From: a bacterium
GTDB lineage: Bacteria; Vulcanimicrobiota; Vulcanimicrobiia; Vulcanimicrobiales; Vulcanimicrobiaceae
NCBI GenBank assembly: GCA_021794205.1
Contig: JAJYRH010000004.1
Location: 62,001-126,000, forward strand
DNA length: 64,000 nucleotides
Direction: 5' to 3'
The notes below the pieces were generated by a model, which was not told the origin of the DNA, did not search any database, and saw only the letters and a program-made list of their open reading frames with translations. The translations under genes and the position numbers were made by a program. Within the stretch, counting starts at the first letter, position 1; every line of letters begins with the position of its first letter. Of the stretch, positions 25,267 to 33,544 are shown piece by piece.

Positions 25267-25601
25267 GGTCCGCTACTCCTCTTGACGTTCACTTTCGCTT
25301 CCTGCGATGCATCGGAGAGAACGCTCGCTTTGAGCTGCTCTTCCAACATTTTGGCGATTCCGATGCTTCCGGTTTTGGCCATCTCCTCGGCGCGCTGTTG
25401 GTCGAGCATCGACTGGAAGATTCGCTCCCCATTGCTCTGCTTGCCGAAAATCGAGTCGTGCGATACGGTCTTATCCATCGCACCCATGACGAGTTGGAGG
25501 AAAACGCCCTCGAGCTGCGTCGCAGCCTGATCGAGGCGTTTCATCGCTTGCTGTTGGACGGGCGTTAAGGGCGTCGCCGCCGCTTTACCGATCTCACTCA
25601 T
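25263..25601 (-). CDS. flgJ: single-domain FlgJ-like rod-binding protein
   Basis: The 112-aa protein matches only the N-terminal rod-binding domain of FlgJ: AATQLEGVFLQLVMGAMDKT, then SIFGKQSNGERIFQSMLDQQRAEEMAKTG as separate blocks, and GIAKMLEEQL. The muramidase domain of enterobacterial FlgJ is absent, so another enzyme must open the peptidoglycan. It lies between flgI (1-bp TAATG overlap) and flgN, a common order in bacteria with short FlgJ. Confidence 0.88.
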   Translation of the reverse strand: MSEIGKAAATPLTPVQQQAMKRLDQAATQLEGVFLQLVMGAMDKTVSHDSIFGKQSNGERIFQSMLDQQRAEEMAKTGSIGIAKMLEEQLKASVLSDASQEAKVNVKRSSGP

Positions 25602-26752
25602 TATTGTAAGACCACCTCCGCTTGTAACGAGCCGGCGCGTCGGAGCGCCTGAACGATCGCGATGAGATCGCGCGGCGCCACTCCCAAGGTATTGAGCGCG
25701 CGAACGACCGACGCGAGCGTCGCGGCACCGGCGATAAACTCGAGCCGCTTTCCCTTATTGGTTGCGGTCACCGTGGTATTGCTCTGCGTTCCCGGCGAGG
25801 CGGTGGTAAACGGCTGCTGCACGACTTTATTGCGCGTCGAAATGGTAATCGTGAGGTTGCCGTGGGCGATCGCGCAGGGAGCGAGCTTGATATCGCCGCC
25901 GAAAACGATCGTGCCGGTCCGCTCGTTCATCACCACCATTGCGGGCTCGTCTTGCTGCACGCCGAGATCGGATGCGTCGGCGAGAAACTGAACGGCGTTC
26001 CCCGCATAGGCGCGCGGCAGCGTTACGTGCACCGTCTCGGCGTCGAGCGCGCGCGCGGTACCGTATCCGAAGTGCCCGTTGAGCGTGTAGGCGAGATCGG
26101 CGGCGGTCTTAAAATCGGGGGTCGTCAACACGTAGTTGAACCCGCTTCCGCTCTGGTTCGTAATCGGCGTCTTCATGCTGCGAGCGACGATGCCGCCGCG
26201 CGGGACCATACCCACCGCGGTGTAATTCTGCGTCACGCTATTTCCGGCCGCAGGGCCGGCGACGAAGCCGCCGACCGAGATCGGCCCTTGCGCGGTCGCA
26301 TAGACGAGATTGTTCGCGGCATGTAGCTCGGTGAGAACCAAGGTGCCGCCCTGGAGCGTCGATGCATCGCCCATCGCCGAGACGGTGACGTCGATCTTAT
26401 CGCCTTCGTGCGCGAACGGCGGCAACGACGCCGTAACGATCACCGCTGCGACGTCGCGCGTCCGCACGGCCTGGCTGCTCACGGTGAGGCCGAAGGATTG
26501 GAGAATATTCTGAATCGTCTGGCTCGTGAAGAGCACGGAGGTCGAATCCCCGGTTCCCTGGAGGCCGACGACGACGCCGTAGCCGACGAGCTGGTTCGAA
26601 GTAACGCCCTGAACGCGCGCGATATTTTTGACGAGCACGCGTTCGTAAAATGCCGCCATCGTGGCCTGCGGCGCGACGAGCGTCGCAAGAAACGCGAACG
26701 AGGCCAGCAGGGCGGCGAATCGGCGGAGGGCGTGGTTGCTACGTGCGATCAT
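25601..26752 (-). CDS. flgI: flagellar P-ring protein FlgI
   Basis: The 383-aa protein has a Sec signal peptide (about 1-33) and the FlgI pattern: RVQGVTSNQLVGYGVVVGLQGTGDST, MKTPITNQSGSG, RTGTIVFGGDIKLAPCAIAHG and a C-terminal LVRALNTLGVAPRDLIAIVQ-type block (VRALNTLGVAPRDLIAIVQ). FlgI forms the periplasmic P-ring around the rod, which is strong evidence for a diderm envelope. It lies two bases after flgH and overlaps flgJ by one base. Confidence 0.95.
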   Translation of the reverse strand: MIARSNHALRRFAALLASFAFLATLVAPQATMAAFYERVLVKNIARVQGVTSNQLVGYGVVVGLQGTGDSTSVLFTSQTIQNILQSFGLTVSSQAVRTRDVAAVIVTASLPPFAHEGDKIDVTVSAMGDASTLQGGTLVLTELHAANNLVYATAQGPISVGGFVAGPAAGNSVTQNYTAVGMVPRGGIVARSMKTPITNQSGSGFNYVLTTPDFKTAADLAYTLNGHFGYGTARALDAETVHVTLPRAYAGNAVQFLADASDLGVQQDEPAMVVMNERTGTIVFGGDIKLAPCAIAHGNLTITISTRNKVVQQPFTTASPGTQSNTTVTATNKGKRLEFIAGAATLASVVRALNTLGVAPRDLIAIVQALRRAGSLQAEVVLQ

Positions 26753-26754
26753 GG

Positions 26755-27360
26755 CTAGAACAGAAAGTCCAAGAGCTTGCGGATGAGCCCCTTGTGGCCC
26801 TCCTGGAAATTCCCCGAGAAGGTCGCCTGAACGTCGGCGATACGCGAGCTGAGCACCTGATCGGTCGAATCGATATCCTCGGGGCGAACGTAGCCGATCA
26901 CGTGCAGAACCTGCGCGCTTCCATTGACGGTGAGCCCTTGGTTGCCTTCGATCTGCAGAACGCCGCTCGGCAGGACGTTGGTCACGGTCGCCATCATCGC
27001 CGAGACGAAGCTGTTTTGGCCGGTATGCTGCGTCTGTGACTGCACCTGCGAGGAGCCGCCGATCGAGGTGGGGATCCGAAGGAACGCGAGCGCGAGGTTT
27101 CCGGTCGCCCCGGGGTAGCCGAGGCTCGCGGTTTTGCTATTGTTGACGATGTTCGAGCTATTGCTCGAGACGCTGAAATCATAGACGACGTAAACGAGGT
27201 CGCCGATCTGCGAGGCACGGTGATCGGGGCCAAGCTGCAACGGATGCCCCGGTCCTGCGGGCGCTGGAGCGGGCACGTAGAGCGAGCCGGCGAGCGCACT
27301 TGCGGGTGCGAGAACGAGCGAGAGCCCGACGAGCGCGAGGGTGCGAATGATTCGGTTCAT
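26755..27360 (-). CDS. flgH: flagellar L-ring protein FlgH without a lipobox
   Basis: The 201-aa protein has a signal peptide (MNRIIRTLALVGLSLVL, cleavage near ASALA-G) and FlgH features: GSLY at the mature start, QIGDLVYVVYDFSV, the LPSGVLQIEGNQGLTVNG core, the VIGYVRPEDIDSTDQVLSSRIAD block, and the GHKGLIRKLLDFLF end. FlgH forms the outer-membrane L-ring and is normally a lipoprotein; here no cysteine follows the signal peptide, so acylation is unlikely. It overlaps flgA by 4 bp. Confidence 0.93.
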   Translation of the reverse strand: MNRIIRTLALVGLSLVLAPASALAGSLYVPAPAPAGPGHPLQLGPDHRASQIGDLVYVVYDFSVSSNSSNIVNNSKTASLGYPGATGNLALAFLRIPTSIGGSSQVQSQTQHTGQNSFVSAMMATVTNVLPSGVLQIEGNQGLTVNGSAQVLHVIGYVRPEDIDSTDQVLSSRIADVQATFSGNFQEGHKGLIRKLLDFLF

Positions 27361-28073
27361 CGTCCATCTCCTCCGGAGAGATCGAGTTCGACGCGGTCCG
27401 GCCCGACGACCGTGCCGGAGAGCAGTTTATTGGTTTCTGGATTATAGAGCGAGACCTGATCGCCGAGTCCACCGCTGCTCCGAGCGATGACGTCGGCGAC
27501 GAGCGAGACGCCGTTGTCGCGAATGACGAGCACGCAGCTCATACCGGCGCGAACGATCTCGTTCACGAGCGTCTGCTCGATAGCGATCGGTTGTCCGGCA
27601 CGAACTGGCGCGATGATCTGCCGGCCAACGAGGACCTTCGTGCCGTTGATCGGAAGGCCGGTAAAGGGAACCAGCGCCATCTTGAGGTCGGTCGCCGAAA
27701 GAACGGTTCCGGGAGCGAGATCGTGCGCAGCCGTCGCCGCCATCACGTAATGCTGGATGCGATAGCCGACGAAGACGGTGCGCACAAAATGTCCGTTGAG
27801 ATCGATCGCGATCGGAACGTTGACGTACGCCGGGGTCACGAGTGGCGAGCGCAGGTGCAACGAGACGCGTCCGGGATCGACGTATTGATCGGAGAGCGAG
27901 GAGACCGGCAGATAGGCGATGGTGGCGCCGTGAGGCAGCCGAGCGATTGCAGAACGAGCGAGCGCCGTCAGTTTGGCGGCAGGAATGCGCTGCGCGTGGG
28001 AATATGCCGCCGCTGCCGGTCGCGCATGGATGACCGACAGTAGCAGCATACACCCAACGAGCATGGTGCGCAC
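27357..28073 (-). CDS. flgA: flagellar P-ring assembly chaperone FlgA
   Basis: The 238-aa protein has a signal peptide (about 1-23) and a C-terminal SAF-type domain: HDLAPGTVLSATDLKMALVP, VGRQIIAPVRAGQPI and a closing VSLYNPETNKLLSGTVVGPD. FlgA is the periplasmic chaperone for FlgI. Its place between flgG and flgH-flgI is the usual one. The GTG at 28073 and an ATG at 28064 are both possible starts; neither has a clear ribosome site, and flgG ends five bases upstream, so coupling is likely. Confidence 0.9.
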   Translation of the reverse strand: MRTMLVGCMLLLSVIHARPAAAAYSHAQRIPAAKLTALARSAIARLPHGATIAYLPVSSLSDQYVDPGRVSLHLRSPLVTPAYVNVPIAIDLNGHFVRTVFVGYRIQHYVMAATAAHDLAPGTVLSATDLKMALVPFTGLPINGTKVLVGRQIIAPVRAGQPIAIEQTLVNEIVRAGMSCVLVIRDNGVSLVADVIARSSGGLGDQVSLYNPETNKLLSGTVVGPDRVELDLSGGDGR

Positions 28074-28078
28074 GTTTG

Positions 28079-28867
28079 TTACTGCACCAAGTTATTCGCC
28101 GTTTGAAGCATCTGGTCCGAGGCGGTGATCGCCTTGGAGTTCGCTTCAAACGCGCGTTGCGATACGATCATATTCACGATTTCGTTGACGACCTGGACGT
28201 TCGAATTCTCCAGGTAGCCGCTCTGGAGCGAGCCGGCACCGTTGAGTTCGGGCTGGGTGACCACCGGAGGGCCGCTCGCCGCGGTCTGCGTGTAAATGTT
28301 CTGCCCGCCGATCGGTGAGAGGCCGGCGTTGTTGACGAACCGCGCGAGCGTGAGCTGCCCGAGTTGCTGCGGGATCGCGCTACCCGGAACGAGCGCGGTG
28401 ACCGTGCCGTCCTGTCCGATCTGCACCGAGGTCGCGTTCGCCGGGATCGTGATCTGCGGCTGAACGAAATATCCGTCGGCGGTGACGATCGCACCGTTGG
28501 CATCGACCTTGAAAGAGCCGTCGCGGGTGTAACCGGTCGTGCCGTCGGGAAGCGTCACTTGGAAAAATCCGTCGCCTTCGATCGCCACGTCGAGCGGGTT
28601 ACCGGTCTGTTGCAACGAGCCTTGGGTGAAGACTTTCTCCGAAGAGCCGACCTTCACGCCGAGACCGACCTGCTGACCGACCGGAACGATCGAAGCGCCG
28701 ATCGGCGCGCCGGGTGCCTGGATTTGCTGGTAGACCAGATCCTGAAAGTGCGCGACGTTGCGACGAAAACCCGTGGTATCGACGTTCGCTAAGTTGTTGG
28801 AGATCGTGTCCATATTGTACTGTTGGGCGATCATCCCGCTGGCGGCCGTATAGAGCGCTCGCATCAT
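28079..28867 (-). CDS. flgG: flagellar distal rod protein FlgG
   Basis: The 262-aa protein has the classic FlgG N-terminus ALYTAASGMIAQQYNMDT followed by ISNNLANVDTTGF, the LDVAIEGDGFFQVTLPDG block, and the C-terminal SGYLENSNVQVVNEIVNMI with QRAFEANSKAI. FlgG forms the distal rod through the P- and L-rings. GAGGAAAC precedes the first ATG. It lies 21 bp after flgF. Confidence 0.95.
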   Translation of the reverse strand: MMRALYTAASGMIAQQYNMDTISNNLANVDTTGFRRNVAHFQDLVYQQIQAPGAPIGASIVPVGQQVGLGVKVGSSEKVFTQGSLQQTGNPLDVAIEGDGFFQVTLPDGTTGYTRDGSFKVDANGAIVTADGYFVQPQITIPANATSVQIGQDGTVTALVPGSAIPQQLGQLTLARFVNNAGLSPIGGQNIYTQTAASGPPVVTQPELNGAGSLQSGYLENSNVQVVNEIVNMIVSQRAFEANSKAITASDQMLQTANNLVQ

Positions 28868-28888
28868 GGTAGAAGTTTCCTCTCTCCG

Positions 28889-29686
28889 TTATGCCGTAGT
28901 GCCGACGTCTTGAATCGCCAGCTGGGTAGCTTGATCTTGCATTTTGACCGATTTGGAGTTCGAATCGAACCAACGCTCGGCGACGATAAGATCGACCATC
29001 GAGCGAACGACGTTGGAGTTGCTCTTTTCGAGCGATCCTTGAATGACCGTCGCATTCGCCGTCGCTTGCGGTTGTGCGTTGCCGGTATCGACGAACAGAT
29101 TGTTGCCCTGTTTGCGCAGGTCGACGATATTGTTGAAGCGCGTCAGCGCGAGGCGATCGATCGTGAGGCCGTTCTGCGAGACGGTGCCGTCGGGACCGAC
29201 GGTGACTGCACCCAACTGTTGCTGCACCTGAATCGGGCCGTTCTGGCCGAGCACGTTGTTCCCGTCCATCGTCACCAAATAGCCGTTCGGGTTGACCGTG
29301 AACTGGCCGTCGCGCGTGTACCGCACGCCCTGGGGCGTCTGCACGTTAAAAAACGCGTTCGTTCCGCCGAGTGCGAGATCGTACGGGTTTCCGGTTGCCT
29401 GTAAGGGGCCTTGGGCGAAGGTCTCGGGCGTATCGTAGACCCAAGCTCCAGTCCCCAGTTGGCCGACCGGCGCAGCGACCGAGACGCCCGGAAGGGCGTT
29501 CGTGCCCGTTCGCGGACCGGGATCGGTCTGCAAACGATAGATGTCGAGCGTCGGAGCGGATTGAATCTCCAGCAACGTCTGCTTGAAGCCGTTGGTATTG
29601 ACGTTGGCGAGGTTATTCGCCACCGTATCGGCGAGTTGCTGCGCGACGAGCATCCCGCTCGCAGAGGTATAAAGACCGCGTACCAA
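28889..29686 (-). CDS. flgF: flagellar rod protein FlgF
   Basis: The 265-aa protein is a second FlgG-family rod protein: MVRGLYTSASGMLVAQQ, VANNLANVNTNGFKQTLLEI, NAFFNVQTPQGVRYTRDG, and the C-terminal EKSNSNVVRSMVDLIVAERWF. Position directly before flgG and the shorter core indicate FlgF, part of the proximal rod. The TTG start has a GGAGGG site seven bases upstream. It is the first gene of the long minus-strand operon down to csrA and is preceded by a sigma-28-type promoter. Confidence 0.88.
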   Translation of the reverse strand: MVRGLYTSASGMLVAQQLADTVANNLANVNTNGFKQTLLEIQSAPTLDIYRLQTDPGPRTGTNALPGVSVAAPVGQLGTGAWVYDTPETFAQGPLQATGNPYDLALGGTNAFFNVQTPQGVRYTRDGQFTVNPNGYLVTMDGNNVLGQNGPIQVQQQLGAVTVGPDGTVSQNGLTIDRLALTRFNNIVDLRKQGNNLFVDTGNAQPQATANATVIQGSLEKSNSNVVRSMVDLIVAERWFDSNSKSVKMQDQATQLAIQDVGTTA

Positions 29687-29805
29687 TACAAGACCCTCCG
29701 CACGGATTCGGTTTCGTATATCGTGGTCGAACCATCAATCGGTCAGGTTCGCCCTGCGGCCCCGCCCCCGTGCGAGAGGTCGTCCAGCCGCATCTTCTCC
29801 TAGTG

Positions 29806-29833
29806 CTATCGGCGAAAAAGGGGCGGGATTTTA
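29806..29833 (-). promoter_or_regulatory. sigma-28 (FliA/SigD)-type promoter of the flgF-csrA operon
   Basis: On the minus strand TAAAATCC (29833-29826) and GCCGATAG (29813-29806) are separated by 12 bases; the -10 box matches GCCGATAA at 7 of 8 positions and the TAAA is perfect. It lies about 119 bases before the flgF start. The spacer contains a TTTTT run. Confidence 0.8.
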
Positions 29834-29860
29834 GCCCACCCGCGCGAGCGCCGATCCCGG

Positions 29861-29896
29861 CCGGCAGCCGGCCTCATCGTGCCCGGGGGCTGCCGG
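29861..29896. repeat. GC-rich inverted repeat
   Basis: CCGGCAGCC (29861-29869) and GGCTGCCGG (29888-29896) are perfect 9-bp arms around an 18-base loop, upstream of the flgF promoter. No T-run follows on either side, so it is not a standard terminator. Function unknown. Confidence 0.6.
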
Positions 29897-30288
29897 CGCG
29901 ACTCGGTTCCCGGCCCCGCGTTTCCAGTCGCTCGGTCGACACGCGCGAACGAGATCGAGTGGCGGTAGGGGCCACCCAGCTCGCCGAACCTGCGTCGACC
30001 GAAGGGATCGTCGGTCGCATGGCGGATGCGCCGAACGAATCGCGGGTCGGATGTGCGCGCGCCGTACGCTGCGACGGGCTTTTTCGCTGCTCGGTTGCTT
30101 TTGAACCACCACAAATACGCGTTTGGAGCGCACGCGCGGGAGCAGGAGCGCGCACCGCCGACGCGAACGCCGCGCCGCGTCTGGGGGGACACCGATCCTT
30201 GCGCGTTTCCACCGGTGGGAACCCGCAACGGTTGCTGTTTGCTTGCGGAGAGCGCGTCTCTTCGCTCCTTTCAGAAAGGCCCTTCTTC

Positions 30289-31797
30289 GTGAAACAGATT
30301 CGTCCGGCCGCGCTATTGGCGTTGCTCGTTCCTCTGGTGTTCAGTGCGTGCTCGGCGGGAAGCCCTGGCGGCGTCGTGCCGAAAGGAGTTCCGAACGGCT
30401 CCGGAACTCAGGAGGTTGGAAGTTTTCGACCTCAAATTCGCTCTTACCGCGACGCGCTATCGGCGGCATTGTCGACAATGCGCCCCGGTCAACGAGTCCC
30501 AAATGTTTTTGCCCAAGCGCAAAACAGGACGCTCTCAGTTTCCGAAATTGCTACCTATATTGACCCAGCCGTCACGGGGACTGACCGACTGACAGCGGAG
30601 CGCATTATGAGCTATATGCCGGCAAATCAACGTGGCGATTTTGTGTACATGGCTCCTGACGGTCACCTCATCAGCAATAACCCGTCGCTACTCCAGTACG
30701 TTACTGCAACCAACGGATACACTAAGCGCCCTTCGACGGCTGCCTACCCGACATCAAACGTGACGCCGATGTACTATACATCAAGTTGTTCGCCGCCTCA
30801 ATCAAATTCAGGCGCATTCATTCGAGAGGTTTCTGTTTGTGGGATGACAGATGGGTGGGCGTTTGTTTCTGTCCCGTGTGGCTATACGAGTTTTGCGACT
30901 GGCGACGAAGGACAACTGTACTTCGAGCTGAGAGGGAATGCGGGAAGTTTAAGTGAGGGCGGGCTTCAGTACAACAGCGACTCGTCGATACAACCCTATA
31001 TGCGCACCATTGGTTACTCGAGTAACGGTTATCAGCAATTGCTCGGTGGCAGTCAAGAGTACACATGCAATGATGGTACCGAGATCATTCACCATGGGGC
31101 CACGAGTGATGGTCAATATGATTTTACAGAGGTTGGATTACTTCCATCAAATATTGGCGCTGATCCACAAGATCAATGGATTAATATGAATTCTCAATTC
31201 TTTCAAGCAATAAATGCTAATTGGTTATTTCTTAGCGCGCCTTCTGACATTTCCGGTTCAGGGACGGATGCAGCGGGGTACCCAACGCCGTGCACGGCTT
31301 GTTCAATCACGAAGGTTACGTCGATTGCGCAATCCGGCGGTTATTCTGAAGATGGATCGTATTTTGGGACTGACGGCACAGCTAACTACATCCAGTGGAT
31401 GGAAGTTGGTTTTGGTGAACTTGCGGCGAGTTGCTCACCTGCATTCAATGGGGGCTCGCTGGGAACGTGCCAGGCCGAAATTTCTAATGATCCCACCGTA
31501 TACTATGGGGGAATACAGAATTACCCGAACGGATTTGTGGCGTCGTCGAATTTCTACACGCTTACCTATGGCCCATATGAGAGTTATGATGGAATTGCCG
31601 TAGGGACCGCGTCTGCGCAGTCGACAACGCGTCGGGTTGCTGGAGGGCCGTTTGATGAGCCGTTGCCGCCATCGCCTTCACCGGTGCCGGTCCCACAGCA
31701 TACACCATTCCCAATTCCCCACCCATGTGGATACGCCGCGCGAACGAGCAGCACTGGTGCTAAATCGCTGTTTGCGTGCCCGCCACCAATTCACTAG
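30289..31797 (+). CDS. uncharacterised lipoprotein
   Basis: I chose the GTG at 30289, preceded by AAAGG, because it starts a clean lipoprotein signal: KQIRPAALLALLVPLVF then the lipobox SAC. The frame stays open upstream to 29770 only as low-complexity translation. The mature protein (about 480 aa) is rich in Gly, Ser, Tyr, Thr and Cys and may be beta-rich; a Pro-rich tail (PLPPSPSPVPVPQHTPFPIP region) follows. I do not recognise the family. The coding sequence from about 30420 is clearly more AT-rich than the flagellar genes around it, a sign of transfer. It lies between flgF and fliE, on the opposite strand. Confidence 0.75.
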   Translation: MKQIRPAALLALLVPLVFSACSAGSPGGVVPKGVPNGSGTQEVGSFRPQIRSYRDALSAALSTMRPGQRVPNVFAQAQNRTLSVSEIATYIDPAVTGTDRLTAERIMSYMPANQRGDFVYMAPDGHLISNNPSLLQYVTATNGYTKRPSTAAYPTSNVTPMYYTSSCSPPQSNSGAFIREVSVCGMTDGWAFVSVPCGYTSFATGDEGQLYFELRGNAGSLSEGGLQYNSDSSIQPYMRTIGYSSNGYQQLLGGSQEYTCNDGTEIIHHGATSDGQYDFTEVGLLPSNIGADPQDQWINMNSQFFQAINANWLFLSAPSDISGSGTDAAGYPTPCTACSITKVTSIAQSGGYSEDGSYFGTDGTANYIQWMEVGFGELAASCSPAFNGGSLGTCQAEISNDPTVYYGGIQNYPNGFVASSNFYTLTYGPYESYDGIAVGTASAQSTTRRVAGGPFDEPLPPSPSPVPVPQHTPFPIPHPCGYAARTSSTGAKSLFACPPPIH

Positions 31798-31805
31798 CCG
31801 TCACC

Positions 31806-31852
31806 GATGCTAATGCACCTATTGTCAAGTAGACGACGGGTGCATTAGCATC
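31806..31852. repeat. 14-bp inverted repeat between two lipoprotein genes
   Basis: GATGCTAATGCACC (31806-31819) and GGTGCATTAGCATC (31839-31852) are perfect arms around 19 bases, starting eight bases after the stop of the upstream lipoprotein gene. No strong T-run follows. It could be a transcript-end hairpin or a protein-binding operator for the next gene, whose start lies 27 bases further on. Confidence 0.75.
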
Positions 31853-31878
31853 AATCATTCTCTAAAGCGAGGCTTACG

Positions 31879-32514
31879 ATGAGTAGAAGAGTTCCCCCCA
31901 TTTTGTTGCTCTTCGTGTTTTGTATCTCTACTCTTGCATGTAGCGGACAACGACCGCGAACGCAGGCAACCCGCGATCCTGGCTCGAGGCATTATGCAGG
32001 CGGGGCGGAGGCTACGGTTTTCCAACCGCCGGAGGCCGTTCTCGAACCAAACGGGGCGCTTACGCCGGTTGAAGTGCAAATGGGGTTAGGTACCGCATGT
32101 TATCTTAACGGCCAAACCAGCGCCGTAAGCTTCGCCGTAAGTGATATTGGAAGACCGGGCGTTCCTAAGGTACGCCCTTCAGATTTATCCATGTTGCATG
32201 CAATCATGCGCTACGTGCATACCAGAACATTGCGCTTTGTTTTCCTTAGCGGAAAATTTTACGTTTACGATGCATCGGCTGGCTTGTGTAATCCAAGCCC
32301 ATCGGGCTATTATGTGTTGAACGTCTCCTCATGTAACGAATACTATCAGCCGCCGCTTGACTTGAAGGCTCCTCACGCCGTCCCTGGTTGTTGGAACGTG
32401 CCTCGTCCCTGGATACCGCACGATCGTGGGCGCGGAAAGGGCTCTTGGTCACACTATCCTTCCGGTAACCCCGGAGGACAAATCACGAGAGGCGGCCCCG
32501 GAAAACTGGAGTGA
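31879..32514 (+). CDS. small uncharacterised lipoprotein
   Basis: The 211-aa product has a lipoprotein signal (RRVPPILLLFVFCIST, lipobox LAC). The mature part contains four or more cysteines (TACYLNGQ, GLCNPSPSGYY, SSCNEYYQ, PGCWNVP), which suggests disulfides, and ends in a Gly/Arg/Pro-rich tail. I do not recognise it. It follows the larger lipoprotein gene on the same strand, has similar lower GC content, and the two look like one acquired cassette. The 220 bp downstream to fliE hold no gene I can support. Confidence 0.65.
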   Translation: MSRRVPPILLLFVFCISTLACSGQRPRTQATRDPGSRHYAGGAEATVFQPPEAVLEPNGALTPVEVQMGLGTACYLNGQTSAVSFAVSDIGRPGVPKVRPSDLSMLHAIMRYVHTRTLRFVFLSGKFYVYDASAGLCNPSPSGYYVLNVSSCNEYYQPPLDLKAPHAVPGCWNVPRPWIPHDRGRGKGSWSHYPSGNPGGQITRGGPGKLE

Positions 32515-32734
32515 GCGTTCGAGGAGATGGTTGTGCCGAACGATACGGGGATCTCCGAAAATCCACAAACTCCCGTTTGAAGCGCACTCGGTCGTCGGCT
32601 TCGGCGAAACGAAGGACGAGTAACGCAGTTTCGAAAAATCCCGACCGTGTTTCGAGCGCCGTCGGAGGGTAGGAATTATTTGTCGGAATACAACTCGAAT
32701 GAAAGAAAGACGCCGTTAAGCGCACGAACCCTCG

Positions 32735-33073
32735 CTAGACCTGCATCTGCTGAATCTCTTGGTACGCGGTCAAGAGTTTGTTGCGTACCGCGAGCGTAAA
32801 TTGAAAGGCGAGATTCGCCTCCTCGACCGAGGTAATCACCTTCTCGCTGTTATGGGTCTGGCCGGCGGCGAGCTCGGTGGTGAGCTTGTCGGAGGTCGCC
32901 ATCTTTTCGTTCACGCCGCCCAAGAACGACTTCACGGCGTCCTTGAACGATCCGCCAGCGACCGGTGCGACCTCGGGGCTCGCGCTCGGGGTTCCGCCGC
33001 CCGGGGTGACGTCGGGAACGAACGTTCCCGGTAGGACCTGACGCACGGCATCGGCGTAGCTCTTGATATCCAT
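32735..33073 (-). CDS. fliE: flagellar hook-basal body protein FliE
   Basis: The 112-aa protein has the FliE C-terminal pattern: SFKDAVKSFLGGVNEKM, then HNSEKVITSVEEANLAFQFTL as overlapping blocks, and VRNKLLTAYQEIQQMQV. FliE links the MS-ring to the rod. It ends the flgB-flgC-fliE operon, the near-universal order, 20 bp after flgC. Confidence 0.93.
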   Translation of the reverse strand: MDIKSYADAVRQVLPGTFVPDVTPGGGTPSASPEVAPVAGGSFKDAVKSFLGGVNEKMATSDKLTTELAAGQTHNSEKVITSVEEANLAFQFTLAVRNKLLTAYQEIQQMQV

Positions 33074-33093
33074 ACGAAGCTCCTTACGAATCG

Positions 33094-33543
33094 CTAGCTT
33101 AGGAGGCCGATTTCGGCACTGTTCATCAGACGCGTCTCTTTGATCGCGGCGACGTTGGCTTGGTAGGCCCGCGAGGCGGCCATCATATCGACCATCTCTT
33201 TGACGACTTGAACGTTGGGATAGTGCACGTAACCGCGCGCATCGGCCTGCGGATTTCCCGGATCGAAAACTAAACGATCCGGCGACTGGTCCTGCGTAAT
33301 ACCGAGCACTTCGACACCGGCTTGGCCGGGGTTTTGGGTGTGGAACGGGTTGAACGGATCGCTGCTCGATTGCGTCGTCGCATCGGGCTTCTGTGCGAAG
33401 ACCACCAACTGCCGCTTGAACGCGCCGCCCTGCGGCGTCAGCGTCGTGTTGGCGTTCGCGATGTTATTGGCGATAACGTCCATCGCCAGGCGCTCTGCGG
33501 AGAGCCCCGACGCGCTAATATCGATCGCGGTATAAAAGCCCAT
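33094..33543 (-). CDS. flgC: flagellar proximal rod protein FlgC
   Basis: The 149-aa protein has the rod-family N-terminus FYTAIDISASGLSAERLAMDV then IANNIANANTT, and the C-terminal VHYPNVQVVKEMVDMMAASRAYQANV pattern typical of FlgC. It forms part of the proximal rod. It begins one base after flgB ends. Confidence 0.94.
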   Translation of the reverse strand: MGFYTAIDISASGLSAERLAMDVIANNIANANTTLTPQGGAFKRQLVVFAQKPDATTQSSSDPFNPFHTQNPGQAGVEVLGITQDQSPDRLVFDPGNPQADARGYVHYPNVQVVKEMVDMMAASRAYQANVAAIKETRLMNSAEIGLLS

Positions 33544-33544
33544 C

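Larger units (their letters stand above)
29687..30288. other. 602-bp divergent intergenic region
   Basis: The left part holds the leader and sigma-28-type promoter of flgF. The rest, up to the GTG of the lipoprotein gene at 30289, contains no gene I can support. It is GC-rich with inverted repeats (29861-29896; 29996-30017), unlike the AT-richer gene that follows. Open frames through it in both directions are low-complexity Arg/Pro translations. An AGAAAGG ribosome site lies at the right end. Confidence 0.5.

Noticed and set aside
29770-30288. N-terminal extension of the lipoprotein gene by 173 codons
   Set aside because: The extension is low-complexity, would bury the signal peptide, and crosses the flgF promoter.
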